Assembly (NCBI RefSeq): GCF_003149145.1
Contig: NZ_QGDQ01000011.1
Coordinates: forward strand, 62,001 to 126,000
DNA from: Quadrisphaera granulorum
GTDB lineage: Bacteria; Actinomycetota; Actinomycetes; Actinomycetales; Quadrisphaeraceae
Length of the DNA stretch: 64,000 bases
Direction: 5' to 3'
The first letter of the stretch is position 1, and each line of letters starts with the position of its first letter. The translations under genes were made by a program, and so were the position numbers. The notes under the pieces are model-generated. The model was not told the origin of the DNA, searched no databases, and saw only the letters and a list, made by a program, of their open reading frames with translations. Below are positions 36,365 through 44,643 of the stretch, one piece after another.

Positions 36365-36811
36365 TCAGCCCCAGCGGTCGTCGCGGCGGCGGTCCCACCG
36401 CTGCTCGAGCCGCTGCATGAAGGTGCCGGAGCGGCGAGCCCTCGGGCCGCGCGGTCCGGTGGCCGGGCGCGGCCCCGGGCGTCCGTCGGCGCCGACCACA
36501 CCGATGGGGCCGGACTCTGCGCGACCGCCCCCAGCGCCGGAGACCGCGTAGAGGATGCCGCCGAGCATCACCAGGAATGCTGCGCCACCGAGGCCGTAGA
36601 CCCAGCCGCGCTGCGAGAGCGGGATGAGGAACAAGATGGCCACGAGCGCCGCCAGGCCAGCGACGGCGATGCTGACTCCGAGGACCAGGCTCTTCTTGCC
36701 CCCACCTGCGCGGCGAGGGCCGCGCATGGTCGAAGCGAAGCGGGGGTCGTCAGAGAGCAGTTGCTGCTCCATCTGCTCCAGCAGACGCTGCTCGTGCTCA
36801 GACAGCGGCAC
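36365..36811 (-). CDS. DUF3040 membrane protein
   Basis: A 148-residue actinobacterial protein of the DUF3040 family. It opens with the family signature PLSEHEQRLLEQMEQQLLSDDPRFAS, then a Lys/Arg-rich segment, two transmembrane helices (about 45-65 and 72-90) and an Arg/Pro-rich tail. GTG 36811 is supported by AGGAGG about 6 nt upstream; a longer frame upstream has no family similarity. The function is unknown. It commonly sits near division or polymerase IV genes in actinobacteria. Confidence 0.9.
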   Translation of the reverse strand: MPLSEHEQRLLEQMEQQLLSDDPRFASTMRGPRRAGGGKKSLVLGVSIAVAGLAALVAILFLIPLSQRGWVYGLGGAAFLVMLGGILYAVSGAGGGRAESGPIGVVGADGRPGPRPATGPRGPRARRSGTFMQRLEQRWDRRRDDRWG

Positions 36812-36969
36812 TGCGACCTCCTGCGATCCTTCACTCCGGAACCACAGGATAGGTCCCGTCAAGGGGTGGGGAAAGCCGGTCTCGCCCAGCGTGGGCAAGG
36901 CAACTTTCCTGGTCCCACCTGCACCACTGTCCCCATGCGCACCAGCATGTGAACCCTGTCGGCGAGGCG

Positions 36970-38253
36970 TCAGCGCCCCTTGCCCCCCGGACGAGGGAGC
37001 AGCAGCGACGCCGGGGTCACCGCACCGCTGCCGAAGCGCCGTCCTGCCGCGTCCACAGCCCGGTCAGCCTCACGCCAGCCGCGCTCCGGTTCATCCAGAC
37101 GGAGCTGGCGGGGCACCCGATCGGCGTCGACAAGGCCCTCCACACGCACACCCACCAACCGGATGCGTGCCCGCTGCAGACCCATCGCCGCCCACAGGGC
37201 CGCGGCGGCGGCGTAGACGTCGCGGCCAGAGTCGGTCGCCTCGCGCAGGGTCCGCGAGCGCGTGACGGTGGTGAAGTCGGCGAAGCGGACGACGAGCACC
37301 ACCGTGCGGCCGACGTGCCCGTCGCGACGCAGGTGGCGGGCGACGCGCTCGGACATGCGGAGCACCTCGCGGAGCACGACCTCGGGGTCGTCGACGTCGA
37401 CGGCGAAGGTCTCCTGCGCGCCCGCGGATTTCTCGGCCACGGCCGCACTGGTCACCACGGGGCGGGGGTCGCGGCCCCAGGCCAGCTCGTGCATGGAGGA
37501 GCCGAGCGCGTCACCGAGGGCGCGGCGCAGCGTGGTCGACGGCGTATGCGCCACCTGCCCCACGGTGTGCAGGCCCAGGCGCGCGAGCGCCTCCTGGGTG
37601 CGCTCCCCTACGCCCCACAGCGCACTGGTGGGCAGCGGGTGCAGGAAGGGCACCACCTGGTCGGCGGGCACCACGAGAGCGCCGTCGGGCTTGGCGCGGC
37701 CGGAGGCGAGCTTGGCGACGGCCTTCGTCGTCGCCAGTCCCACCGAGCAGGTGATGCCCTGCTCGTCGGCCACCCTGTCGCGCAGCTCGGTGGCGATCTG
37801 TAGCGGCGTGCCCGAGCGGCGCACCGCTCCGGAGACGTCGAGGAAGGCCTCGTCCATGCCCAGCTGCTCCACCACCGGGGTCACCGAGGTGAGCAGGGCG
37901 ACGACGGCGGCCGAGACCGCGGCGTACCGGTCGGGGTCGGGCGGGAGGACGACGGCGCCCGGACAGAGGCGGCGGGCGCGGCTCATGGACATCGCCGAGT
38001 GGACGCCGGAGCGGCGTGCCTCGTACGTGGCGGAGAGGACGACGCCGCGGCTCGACCCGCCGCCGACGATCACCGGCTTGCCGCGCAGGTCGGGGCGGTC
38101 CAGGAGGGAGACGGAGGCGTAGAAGGCGTCCATGTCGACGTGGAGCACGGTGCAGCCGTCGCTCGCGTCACCGGGGGTGTGCTCGCGCAGACCGGCGACG
38201 GAGGCGGCCACGGCGGGGTCGAGCCCGGCCCGCTCGAGCTGGCGGCGGCTCAC
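36970..38253 (-). CDS. dinB: DNA polymerase IV (Y-family)
   Basis: A 427-residue translesion polymerase. Catalytic acids are intact: VDMDAFYASVSL (Asp about 40 and 42) and GMDEAFLDVSG (Asp-Glu about 134-135). ATYEARRSGVHSAMSM, ITCSVGLATTKAVAKLASGRAKPDG and the little-finger region are typical. These acids separate it from the inactive ImuB proteins that usually accompany DnaE2. GTG 38253 fits the family start; the frame upstream is noise. It lies downstream of dnaE2 in the same direction, after a 229-bp gap with a hairpin, so co-transcription is uncertain. Confidence 0.93.
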   Translation of the reverse strand: MSRRQLERAGLDPAVAASVAGLREHTPGDASDGCTVLHVDMDAFYASVSLLDRPDLRGKPVIVGGGSSRGVVLSATYEARRSGVHSAMSMSRARRLCPGAVVLPPDPDRYAAVSAAVVALLTSVTPVVEQLGMDEAFLDVSGAVRRSGTPLQIATELRDRVADEQGITCSVGLATTKAVAKLASGRAKPDGALVVPADQVVPFLHPLPTSALWGVGERTQEALARLGLHTVGQVAHTPSTTLRRALGDALGSSMHELAWGRDPRPVVTSAAVAEKSAGAQETFAVDVDDPEVVLREVLRMSERVARHLRRDGHVGRTVVLVVRFADFTTVTRSRTLREATDSGRDVYAAAAALWAAMGLQRARIRLVGVRVEGLVDADRVPRQLRLDEPERGWREADRAVDAAGRRFGSGAVTPASLLLPRPGGKGR

Positions 38254-38358
38254 GCGTCCCCACCCCCGCCTGCTCCCCTTCCCGCACTTTCCGCGGCAAG
38301 TGCGCTCCTCCCGCCGCGCGAGCTCCTGCCCCATCCCGCGGATTCCCGCCCCATGGCG

Positions 38359-38401
38359 CGAGTTCCGGCCCCATCCAGCTCCGTGATGGGGCCGGAACTC
38401 G
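38359..38401 (-). terminator. 17-bp perfect hairpin between dnaE2 and dinB
   Basis: Arms 38359-38375 and 38385-38401 form a perfect 17-bp stem with a 9-nt loop, about 80 nt after the dnaE2 stop. Just outside it, degenerate copies of the arm (38314-38354) repeat the word pattern CGAG-N-TCC-GCCCCAT. It may end the dnaE2 transcript. Confidence 0.55.
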
Positions 38402-38482
38402 ACTCAAGGGGCGCGAACTCGGCCGAAGGGGCGGAAGAGCCGCGGAAGGCGTCCGGCCGGTGCGCTACCCGGCTGACCGGGC

Positions 38483-41400
38483 TCACCACCCGGCGCTCCC
38501 GGAGCTGGAGTGCCACAGCTTGCGCGGAGCACCCCGACCAGCAGCGCCGCGCTCGGCGTCGAGGAGGTCCTCGAGGGCGTCGTCGGCGCTGCGCTCGACC
38601 GTCTGGTCGGCGCCCCCGTCGCCACTGCCGGCGGCACCGGCGGCAGAGACCCGGGTGTTGCGGGTGTCACTGCCGGGCGGGGCGATGTCGGCGTACGGCG
38701 AGAGCAGGAAGCCGCTGGCGTGCACGAACACCCGCCGGCCGCCTGCGCGCCCCCGCTCGGAGCGTGGGCGGTCTCCCACCGGCAGCCCGCTCGCCGCCGC
38801 GGCTTCCTCGGCAGCTTCCTCGGCGGCCTCCTGCGCGGCCCGCAGCGCGGCCTCGTCCTGGGCCGCGGCCTCCCGGGCGCCGGCGCCCGCGTACCGCTCG
38901 TCGTGCTGGCCCGGCCCGGAACGCCCCGCGTCGAGACCGGGCACGGCTCCGTCGTCGCGGCCCTGTCCGATGACCCGCGAAGGTGCCATGACCGGCCGGG
39001 TCGAACGGGACGCCGCCGCCCCCGCCACCGCCGCCGAGCCATACCCGGCGGCCGGCTGGCCTGCCATGACGCGGTAGACACCGTCCACCCCGTGCTCGGA
39101 CCAGACCCGCCACAGTGCGGGCATCGCCCAGGCGCCCGTGGCGCGCAGCGACACCCCGCGCGGACCGGTGCGTCGCAGCTCACCGCGCACCACGAGCAGC
39201 CACGACCCGAACACCGTCGAGGCGTACGGCCCCTGCGCGTCCTCGAAGAAGGTCGCGTCGACGGGACCGGTGGAGTCGTCCAAGGTGAGGAACACCACGC
39301 GCCGGCCAGAGCGGATCGGCGGGGTCTGCGTGGCCACCTTCACGCCCGCCACCAGCAGCTCGCTCCGCGACCTCTGCCCGCGCAGCGCACTGGAACGGAC
39401 CACACCGATCGCATCGAGCATCGGCCCGTACGCCGCCACGACGTGGTGGCTGGCGTCCAGGCCGAGCACCTCCAGCTCGGTGCGCACCTGCTCGGCGGGA
39501 GTCATCTCCGGCAGACCGGACGGCTCGACATCACCGGGGGCATCGCCGAGGTCGAGCGCCAGCTGCACGTCCTCCGAGGTGGCCAACTTCCCATGATCAC
39601 GAGGAGTTGAGCGGGACGACGACGACGAGCGGGTCCGGGCAGCACCGCGATCGAGCGCACGGGTGTGCCGGTCGAGGTCGGCGACTTGCAGCAGCAGGTC
39701 GCGCCGCGTCACCACGCCGCGGCGGCGCACCGGCGCGGTGAGCCCGAGCCCGTAGATCGCGTCCAGCGCACCCGTGAGCACGAGCCGCTCCAGCACCGGC
39801 CGAGACGGGCGAGCGCGGTTCCACAGGTCAGCGAGGGAGTGGTAGGGCTGACCAGCGACGATGCGCGCGACCTCGGCGTCGCTGATGCCCTTGACCTCGG
39901 CCAGCGACAGCCGGATGCCCCACGCCCGCCCGTCGGGCACGGCGGCGTCCAGGCGGTAGCGGCTCGCGGACGGGCCGTACCGCTCGGCGGCCTCCCGCTC
40001 GCTCCAGCGCGGCGGTTGCGCGGGCGCCGGCCGCGGCCTCTCGTCGTCGTCGTCGCGACCTGGACCGGCGGGGTACTGCTGCAGCACCGCGGGCGGCGGT
40101 TCGTCCCAGGGCGCCACGTGCTCCACCCGGTACTCCCCGGTGGAGGCGTTGACGTCGAGCGGGAGCACCGCGACGCCCATCGTGCGGGCGTCGTCGAGGA
40201 TGAGGCGCTTGGGGTACATGCCCGGGTCGTGGGTGAGCACCCCGGCGAGGAAGTGCGCCGGCCAGTGGGCCTTGAACCACGCCGACTGGTACGTGGGCAG
40301 CGCGAACGCCGCCGCGTGCGCCTTGCAGAACCCGAACGAGGCGAAGGCCGCCAGCACCTCCCAGATCCGCTGCACCTCGGCCGGCGTAAAGCCGGCCGCG
40401 AGCGCGCGGGGCCGCCACCAGGTCTCCACCTCGGCCTGCCCGTCGCGGGTGCCCAGGGCGCGGCGGACCTCGTCGGCCTGGGTGAGGCTCACCCCTGCGG
40501 TCTCGGCGACGATCTGCAGCACCTGCTCGTGGAAGACCACCACCCCGCAGGTCTGCTCCAGCGCCTTCCGCAGTCGCTCGTGGAGGTAGTCGGGCGCGCG
40601 CCAGCCCTGCCGGGCCATGAGGAACGGCGTGACCATGTCGGACTTCACCGGCCCGGGCCGGAACAGGGAGATGTCGATGACGAGGTCGGCGAAGTCTTGC
40701 GGGGCGAACTTGCCGACCAGCTCTCGCTGCCCGGGTGACTCGATCTGGAAGCACCCGAGCGTGCGGGTGGAGCGGATGAGGCGGAAGGCGTCGTCGTCGT
40801 CCAGGGGCAGGGTGTCGAGGTCGATGCGCTCCCCCGTGGTCCGCTCCACCTCGCGGGTGGCGTGGGCGAACGCCGACTGCATGCGGATGCCGAGCACGTC
40901 GAGCTTGAGCAGGCCCATGACCTCGACGTCGTCCTTGTCGAAGGAGCTCATGGGAAAGCTCGTGGCGGACGGCTGCACGGGCGTCCGGTCCAGCAGCGAC
41001 GCATCCGAGAGGAGCACCCCGCACGGGTGCAGCGCGGTGTGGCGGGGCAGCCCGTCGAGGCTCTCCACGAGGTCGTAGAGCAGGTCGAGGCGGGAGTCGG
41101 CCAGGCCCGAGGCGCGCAGTTCGGGCAGGTCGCGCAGGGCGTGGCGGACGTCGCGGGCGCGCAGGTGCGGGAAGGCCTTGGCGATGGCGTCGACCTCCCC
41201 CGGGGGCATGCCGAGGGCCGCGCCGACGTCGCGGACGGCGTGGCGGACCCGGTAGGTGTCGGTCATGGCGACGGCGGCCACGCGGTCTCCTCCGAAGCGG
41301 GCGAGCACGGCGTCGTAGACCTCGGTGCGGCGGGCGGACTCGACGTCGACGTCGATGTCGGGCAGCTCCGCCCGCGCGGTGGTGAGGAACCGCTCCATGA

Positions 41401-42835
41401 GCAGGCCGTGGGCGATCGGGTCGACCCCGGAGATGCCGAGGAGGTGGTTGACGAGGCTGCCGGCACCGGACCCGCGGGCGGCCACGCGCACGCCAAGCCT
41501 GCGGGTGAGGTCGCACACCTCGGCCACGGTGAGGAAGTACGTGGGGAAGCCGAGCGCGCCGATGACGCCCAGCTCCTCGTCCATCCGGTGTCGCACGCGC
41601 TGCAGGTGCGCGAGGGAGGCGCTCGGGTAGCGGGTGTGGACGGCTGCCTCGCAGCGGGCGCGCAGCACGGCGGCGGCGTCGTCGACGGTGCGCACCGCGG
41701 GACCGGCCACCAGCCACGGCTCGGGCAGGTGGACGGCACCGATGCCGAGGTCGGCGCGGGGGTCGAGGTGGCAGCGGGCGGCGAGCCGCTCGGTGTCGGC
41801 GAGCAGCTGGGCGGCGCCGCCGGACTGGCAGGCTCCCCGACCCGCGCCTGCGGCAGTGGCGATCCGCTCGGCGAGGTCGCGCATGGCAGCGGCCGGCTTG
41901 AGCCAGCCGTGCCCGGTGGCCCTGTCGAGGTGGCGGGAGGCCAGCGGCACGAGGCGGCGGGCAGCGTCGAGCACGTCGGCGGTGGCGGCGCCCTCGGGGC
42001 CGGCGTGGCGGACGGCGTTGGTGAGGACGGCGGGGATCCCGGCCTCGCGTGCCAGGGCCAGGGTGCGCGCGGCGTGCCCGAGGCTGGCGGGGGTGCCCTC
42101 GGGACCGAGGTGGCAGACCACCTCGAGGGCCAGGCAGCCCAGCGGCAGGGCGGAGTACCAGCGCGCCAGCAGCGCGCGAGCGAGGTCGGGGCGGCGGGCC
42201 AGCAGCGCGCGGCCGACCTCGCTGTCGGGTCCGAGCAGCACGGTGAGCGCGGGGGCTCCGGAGGCGGGGTCGACGGCGTGCTCGGCGATCTCCTCAAGGG
42301 TGGTGACGGGGGTCCCGCGCCGTCCGCCGACCGCGCTCAGCGAGCCGGGCGCCTCCCCGCGGGTGTGCGCGGCGGTGGACAGCCGGCACAGACGCGCCCA
42401 CCCGACCCCGGTCGGCAGGGGCGGGTCGCCCGGATCGGGGGTCCAGCCCGCTGCCGCGGTGAGGGAGGTGCTGGACCCGTGGGCGAGGACGACGACGCGG
42501 GGCAGCCGCGCGTCCACGGCGGCTCCGCCGCGCACCGGCGCCCTCCCCCCGCCGTGATCATGGGAGTCCGCCACCCTGCCGCGCCCGGTCCGGTGGAGGA
42601 GGTCGCTGGGCTCGACGGCGAGCTCCATCCCCAAGATCGGGACGACGCCCTCCTGGGCACACGCGATCACGTGCTTGACCGCACCGCGCAGCCCGTCGCG
42701 GTCCGTGAGAGCAAGAGCGTGCTGACCATCGGCGGCGGCTCGCTCGACGAGCGCGGCCGGAGTGTCGGTGCCGTGCTGCAAGCTCCAACCGGAGGCGACG
42801 TGCAGGTGTGTGAACGACTGCTGTGACGGCGGCAC
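38483..42835 (-). CDS. dnaE2: Error-prone DNA polymerase III alpha subunit DnaE2
   Basis: A 1450-residue C-family polymerase for damage-induced mutagenic synthesis. A PHP domain opens it (FTHLHVASGWSLQHG, ALTDRDGL). The polymerase core follows with GSGAGSLVNHLLGI, the catalytic ELPDIDVDV (Asp about 493 and 495), LKLDVLGI and SFGFCKAHAAAFALPTYQSAW. A helix-hairpin-helix region and an OB domain come next. It is about 300-400 residues longer than usual, from Arg/Ala/Glu-rich inserts near 135-200, 910-960 and 1260-1370, before the end LWHSSSGSAGW. GTG 42835 has GGGGAGGA upstream. A perfect SOS box lies 68 bp above, so it is a likely LexA target. No imuA or imuB is next to it. Confidence 0.94.
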   Translation of the reverse strand: MPPSQQSFTHLHVASGWSLQHGTDTPAALVERAAADGQHALALTDRDGLRGAVKHVIACAQEGVVPILGMELAVEPSDLLHRTGRGRVADSHDHGGGRAPVRGGAAVDARLPRVVVLAHGSSTSLTAAAGWTPDPGDPPLPTGVGWARLCRLSTAAHTRGEAPGSLSAVGGRRGTPVTTLEEIAEHAVDPASGAPALTVLLGPDSEVGRALLARRPDLARALLARWYSALPLGCLALEVVCHLGPEGTPASLGHAARTLALAREAGIPAVLTNAVRHAGPEGAATADVLDAARRLVPLASRHLDRATGHGWLKPAAAMRDLAERIATAAGAGRGACQSGGAAQLLADTERLAARCHLDPRADLGIGAVHLPEPWLVAGPAVRTVDDAAAVLRARCEAAVHTRYPSASLAHLQRVRHRMDEELGVIGALGFPTYFLTVAEVCDLTRRLGVRVAARGSGAGSLVNHLLGISGVDPIAHGLLMERFLTTARAELPDIDVDVESARRTEVYDAVLARFGGDRVAAVAMTDTYRVRHAVRDVGAALGMPPGEVDAIAKAFPHLRARDVRHALRDLPELRASGLADSRLDLLYDLVESLDGLPRHTALHPCGVLLSDASLLDRTPVQPSATSFPMSSFDKDDVEVMGLLKLDVLGIRMQSAFAHATREVERTTGERIDLDTLPLDDDDAFRLIRSTRTLGCFQIESPGQRELVGKFAPQDFADLVIDISLFRPGPVKSDMVTPFLMARQGWRAPDYLHERLRKALEQTCGVVVFHEQVLQIVAETAGVSLTQADEVRRALGTRDGQAEVETWWRPRALAAGFTPAEVQRIWEVLAAFASFGFCKAHAAAFALPTYQSAWFKAHWPAHFLAGVLTHDPGMYPKRLILDDARTMGVAVLPLDVNASTGEYRVEHVAPWDEPPPAVLQQYPAGPGRDDDDERPRPAPAQPPRWSEREAAERYGPSASRYRLDAAVPDGRAWGIRLSLAEVKGISDAEVARIVAGQPYHSLADLWNRARPSRPVLERLVLTGALDAIYGLGLTAPVRRRGVVTRRDLLLQVADLDRHTRALDRGAARTRSSSSSRSTPRDHGKLATSEDVQLALDLGDAPGDVEPSGLPEMTPAEQVRTELEVLGLDASHHVVAAYGPMLDAIGVVRSSALRGQRSRSELLVAGVKVATQTPPIRSGRRVVFLTLDDSTGPVDATFFEDAQGPYASTVFGSWLLVVRGELRRTGPRGVSLRATGAWAMPALWRVWSEHGVDGVYRVMAGQPAAGYGSAAVAGAAASRSTRPVMAPSRVIGQGRDDGAVPGLDAGRSGPGQHDERYAGAGAREAAAQDEAALRAAQEAAEEAAEEAAAASGLPVGDRPRSERGRAGGRRVFVHASGFLLSPYADIAPPGSDTRNTRVSAAGAAGSGDGGADQTVERSADDALEDLLDAERGAAGRGAPRKLWHSSSGSAGW
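39590..39601 (-). repeat. CGTGATCATGGG element inside dnaE2 (copy 3)
   Basis: The word CGTGATCATGGG occurs on the reverse strand and encodes a DHG in a Ser/Arg-rich linker of DnaE2. It is followed by GCCACCT 7 nt on, echoing the other two copies. It is a weaker match than the 42553 copy. Confidence 0.4.
42553..42577 (+). repeat. CGTGATCATGGG element inside dnaE2 (copy 2)
   Basis: CGTGATCATGGG, two variable bases, then TCCGCCACCCT matches the left arm of the 979-1031 hairpin at all but the two variable positions. It lies in a low-complexity insert of DnaE2, where it is read in reverse as part of a Gly/Asp/His-rich stretch. It looks like a dispersed intergenic element that entered the coding region. 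Confidence 0.5.
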
Positions 42836-42902
42836 CTCGCTCCTCCCCGGACCGGCCCGCGGCGTTCTCCGCAGGGCAGCAGGCCGGGGAAGGTCAGCCT
42901 GG

Positions 42903-42918
42903 TCGAACTTTTGTTCGA
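42903..42918. promoter_or_regulatory. SOS (LexA) box upstream of dnaE2
   Basis: TCGAACTTTTGTTCGA is a perfect match to the actinobacterial LexA consensus TCGAAC-N4-GTTCGA, a 16-bp palindrome. It is 68 bp before the dnaE2 start. On the reverse strand TAGTCT, a possible -10, lies 10 nt upstream of it, so LexA would cover the transcription start. It could also influence the divergent MFS gene. Confidence 0.9.
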
Positions 42919-43089
42919 CTCCATAGAGACTACACGCCACCCGGCACCGCGCACAGGCGGACGGCAATAGGCCCCACTCCACTTGGGCGACCCGTCGATG
43001 ACCTGCGGCAACGACTTCGAGTGGTTGCCGGGGACAACCGGGCGTAGCGTCGCGCCGCCGTCAAGGACGCGGCACGGAGGAGGAGAGCC

Positions 43090-44586
43090 ATGGCTACCGC
43101 CAGTCCCGCCGCAGCGGGCACCGCCGGCTCCATCAGGAGCTTGATCCCCGCACGCATCGACCGCCTGCGATGGGCGCCCTTCCATACCCGGATGATCATG
43201 GCGCTGGGCACCGCCTGGATTCTGGACGGGCTCGAGATCACCATCGCCGGCTCCCTCAACCCGATCCTCCAGGACAAGGCAGCACTGGGGATGTCGGTCA
43301 CCGAGACCGGCTTCATCGCCACCGTCTACCTCGTCGGCGAGGTGGTGGGAGCGCTGGTCTTCGGCCGCATCTCCGACGCCCTGGGCCGCCAGAAGCTCTT
43401 CATGCTCACCCTGGCCGTCTACCTCGGCGGCAACGCGCTCACGGCGCTGACGTGGAACGGGGAAACCTCCGGGCTGGTCTTCCTCTATCTGACGCGGTTC
43501 ATCGCCGGCGCCGGCATCGGCGGGGAATACGCCGCGATCAACTCGGCGATCGACGAGATGATGCCCGCGCCCTACCGCGGCAGGGTGGATATCGGCGTCA
43601 ACGGCACCTACTGGGCCGGCTCGATCATCGCCACCCTCGGCACCTACCTCCTGCTCGACACCATGCCAGTGAGCTGGGGCTGGCGCGTGGCGTTCCTCAT
43701 CGGCCCGGTGCTGGGCATCGTCATCATCTTCCTGCGCCGCCACCTGCCGGAGAGCCCGCGCTGGCTGCTCATGCACGGCCGCGAGCGCGAGGCCGAGGAG
43801 AACATCGCCACCATCGAGCGTCAGGTGGAGGAGAGCGGGCAGCACCTGGCCCCCGTGGACGACTCCAAGGCCATCGAGGTCCGCCCCGCCCCGGCGCAGG
43901 GGTACATCACGCTGGCGCGGGTCCTCTTCAAGACCTACCCCCAGCGCGCCACGCTCGCCGCCACGCTGATGATCACGCAGTCGTTCCTCTACAACGCGAT
44001 CTTCTTCACGTACACGACCGTGCTGACGGCGTACTACGGCGTCGCCGCGAGCAGCACCCCGCTGTACCTCATCGGGTTCGCTCTGGGGAACTTCATCGGG
44101 CCCCTCGCGCTCGGCCACCTCTTCGACACCTGGGGCCGCAAGAAGATGATCGCGGGGACCTACCTGCTCTCGGGGGCCCTCCTGGCCATCACCGCGGTGC
44201 TGTTCAACGCCGGCGTGCTCAACGCGGTCACCCAGACCATCGCCTGGGCGGTCATCTTCTTCTTCGCCTCCGCGGGGGCCAGCTCGGGCTACCTCACGGC
44301 GAGCGAGCTGTTCCCCATGGAAGTGCGCGCGCAGGCGATCGCCATCTTCTTCGCCATCGCCCAGCTCTGCGGCGCCGGCGCTCCCCTGCTCTACAGCGCG
44401 CTCATCGGCAGCCTGGACGACCCGTCGGTGACCCGGCTGTTCATCGGCTACCTCATCGGCGCCGGTGTGATGATCATCGGTGGTGTCGTCGCGGCGTTCC
44501 TCGCGGTGGACGCCGAGGGCAGGTCGCTCGAGGACGTGACGATGCCCCTGTCCGCGGTGAGCACCCGCCCTCGCGCCACCGGCTGA
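43090..44586 (+). CDS. MFS transporter, sugar-porter/metabolite:H+ symporter type
   Basis: A 498-residue membrane protein with about twelve helices. The family motifs are GRISDALGRQKLFML after helix 2, RFIAGAGIGGEYAAINSAIDEMMPAPYRGR after helix 4, and RRHLPESPRWLLMHGRE at the central loop. LGHLFDTWGRKKMI begins the second half. The PESPRWL and GGEYA pattern fits the metabolite:H+ symporter (MHS) and sugar-porter groups. The ATG has a strong GGAGGAG 6-8 nt upstream. The substrate is unknown. It diverges from dnaE2 across the SOS-box region. Confidence 0.9.
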   Translation: MATASPAAAGTAGSIRSLIPARIDRLRWAPFHTRMIMALGTAWILDGLEITIAGSLNPILQDKAALGMSVTETGFIATVYLVGEVVGALVFGRISDALGRQKLFMLTLAVYLGGNALTALTWNGETSGLVFLYLTRFIAGAGIGGEYAAINSAIDEMMPAPYRGRVDIGVNGTYWAGSIIATLGTYLLLDTMPVSWGWRVAFLIGPVLGIVIIFLRRHLPESPRWLLMHGREREAEENIATIERQVEESGQHLAPVDDSKAIEVRPAPAQGYITLARVLFKTYPQRATLAATLMITQSFLYNAIFFTYTTVLTAYYGVAASSTPLYLIGFALGNFIGPLALGHLFDTWGRKKMIAGTYLLSGALLAITAVLFNAGVLNAVTQTIAWAVIFFFASAGASSGYLTASELFPMEVRAQAIAIFFAIAQLCGAGAPLLYSALIGSLDDPSVTRLFIGYLIGAGVMIIGGVVAAFLAVDAEGRSLEDVTMPLSAVSTRPRATG

Positions 44587-44643
44587 CCCGCGTCGTTTGG
44601 CGTTGCCTGCAGGGACCCGCCCTCCCGTACGCCGGGACAGCGG

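Noticed and set aside
38253-38334. Extra N-terminal residues for DinB from an earlier start
   Set aside because: The Cys/Arg-rich segment has no similarity to Pol IV and lies in the palindromic gap; GTG 38253 fits the family.
42836-42982. Longer DnaE2 start that would include the SOS box
   Set aside because: It would translate the operator; GTG 42835 has a good ribosome site and matches the PHP-domain start.
44587-44643. Terminator between the two convergent MFS genes
   Set aside because: Only a weak GGCGT/ACGCC pairing is visible, too poor to call.
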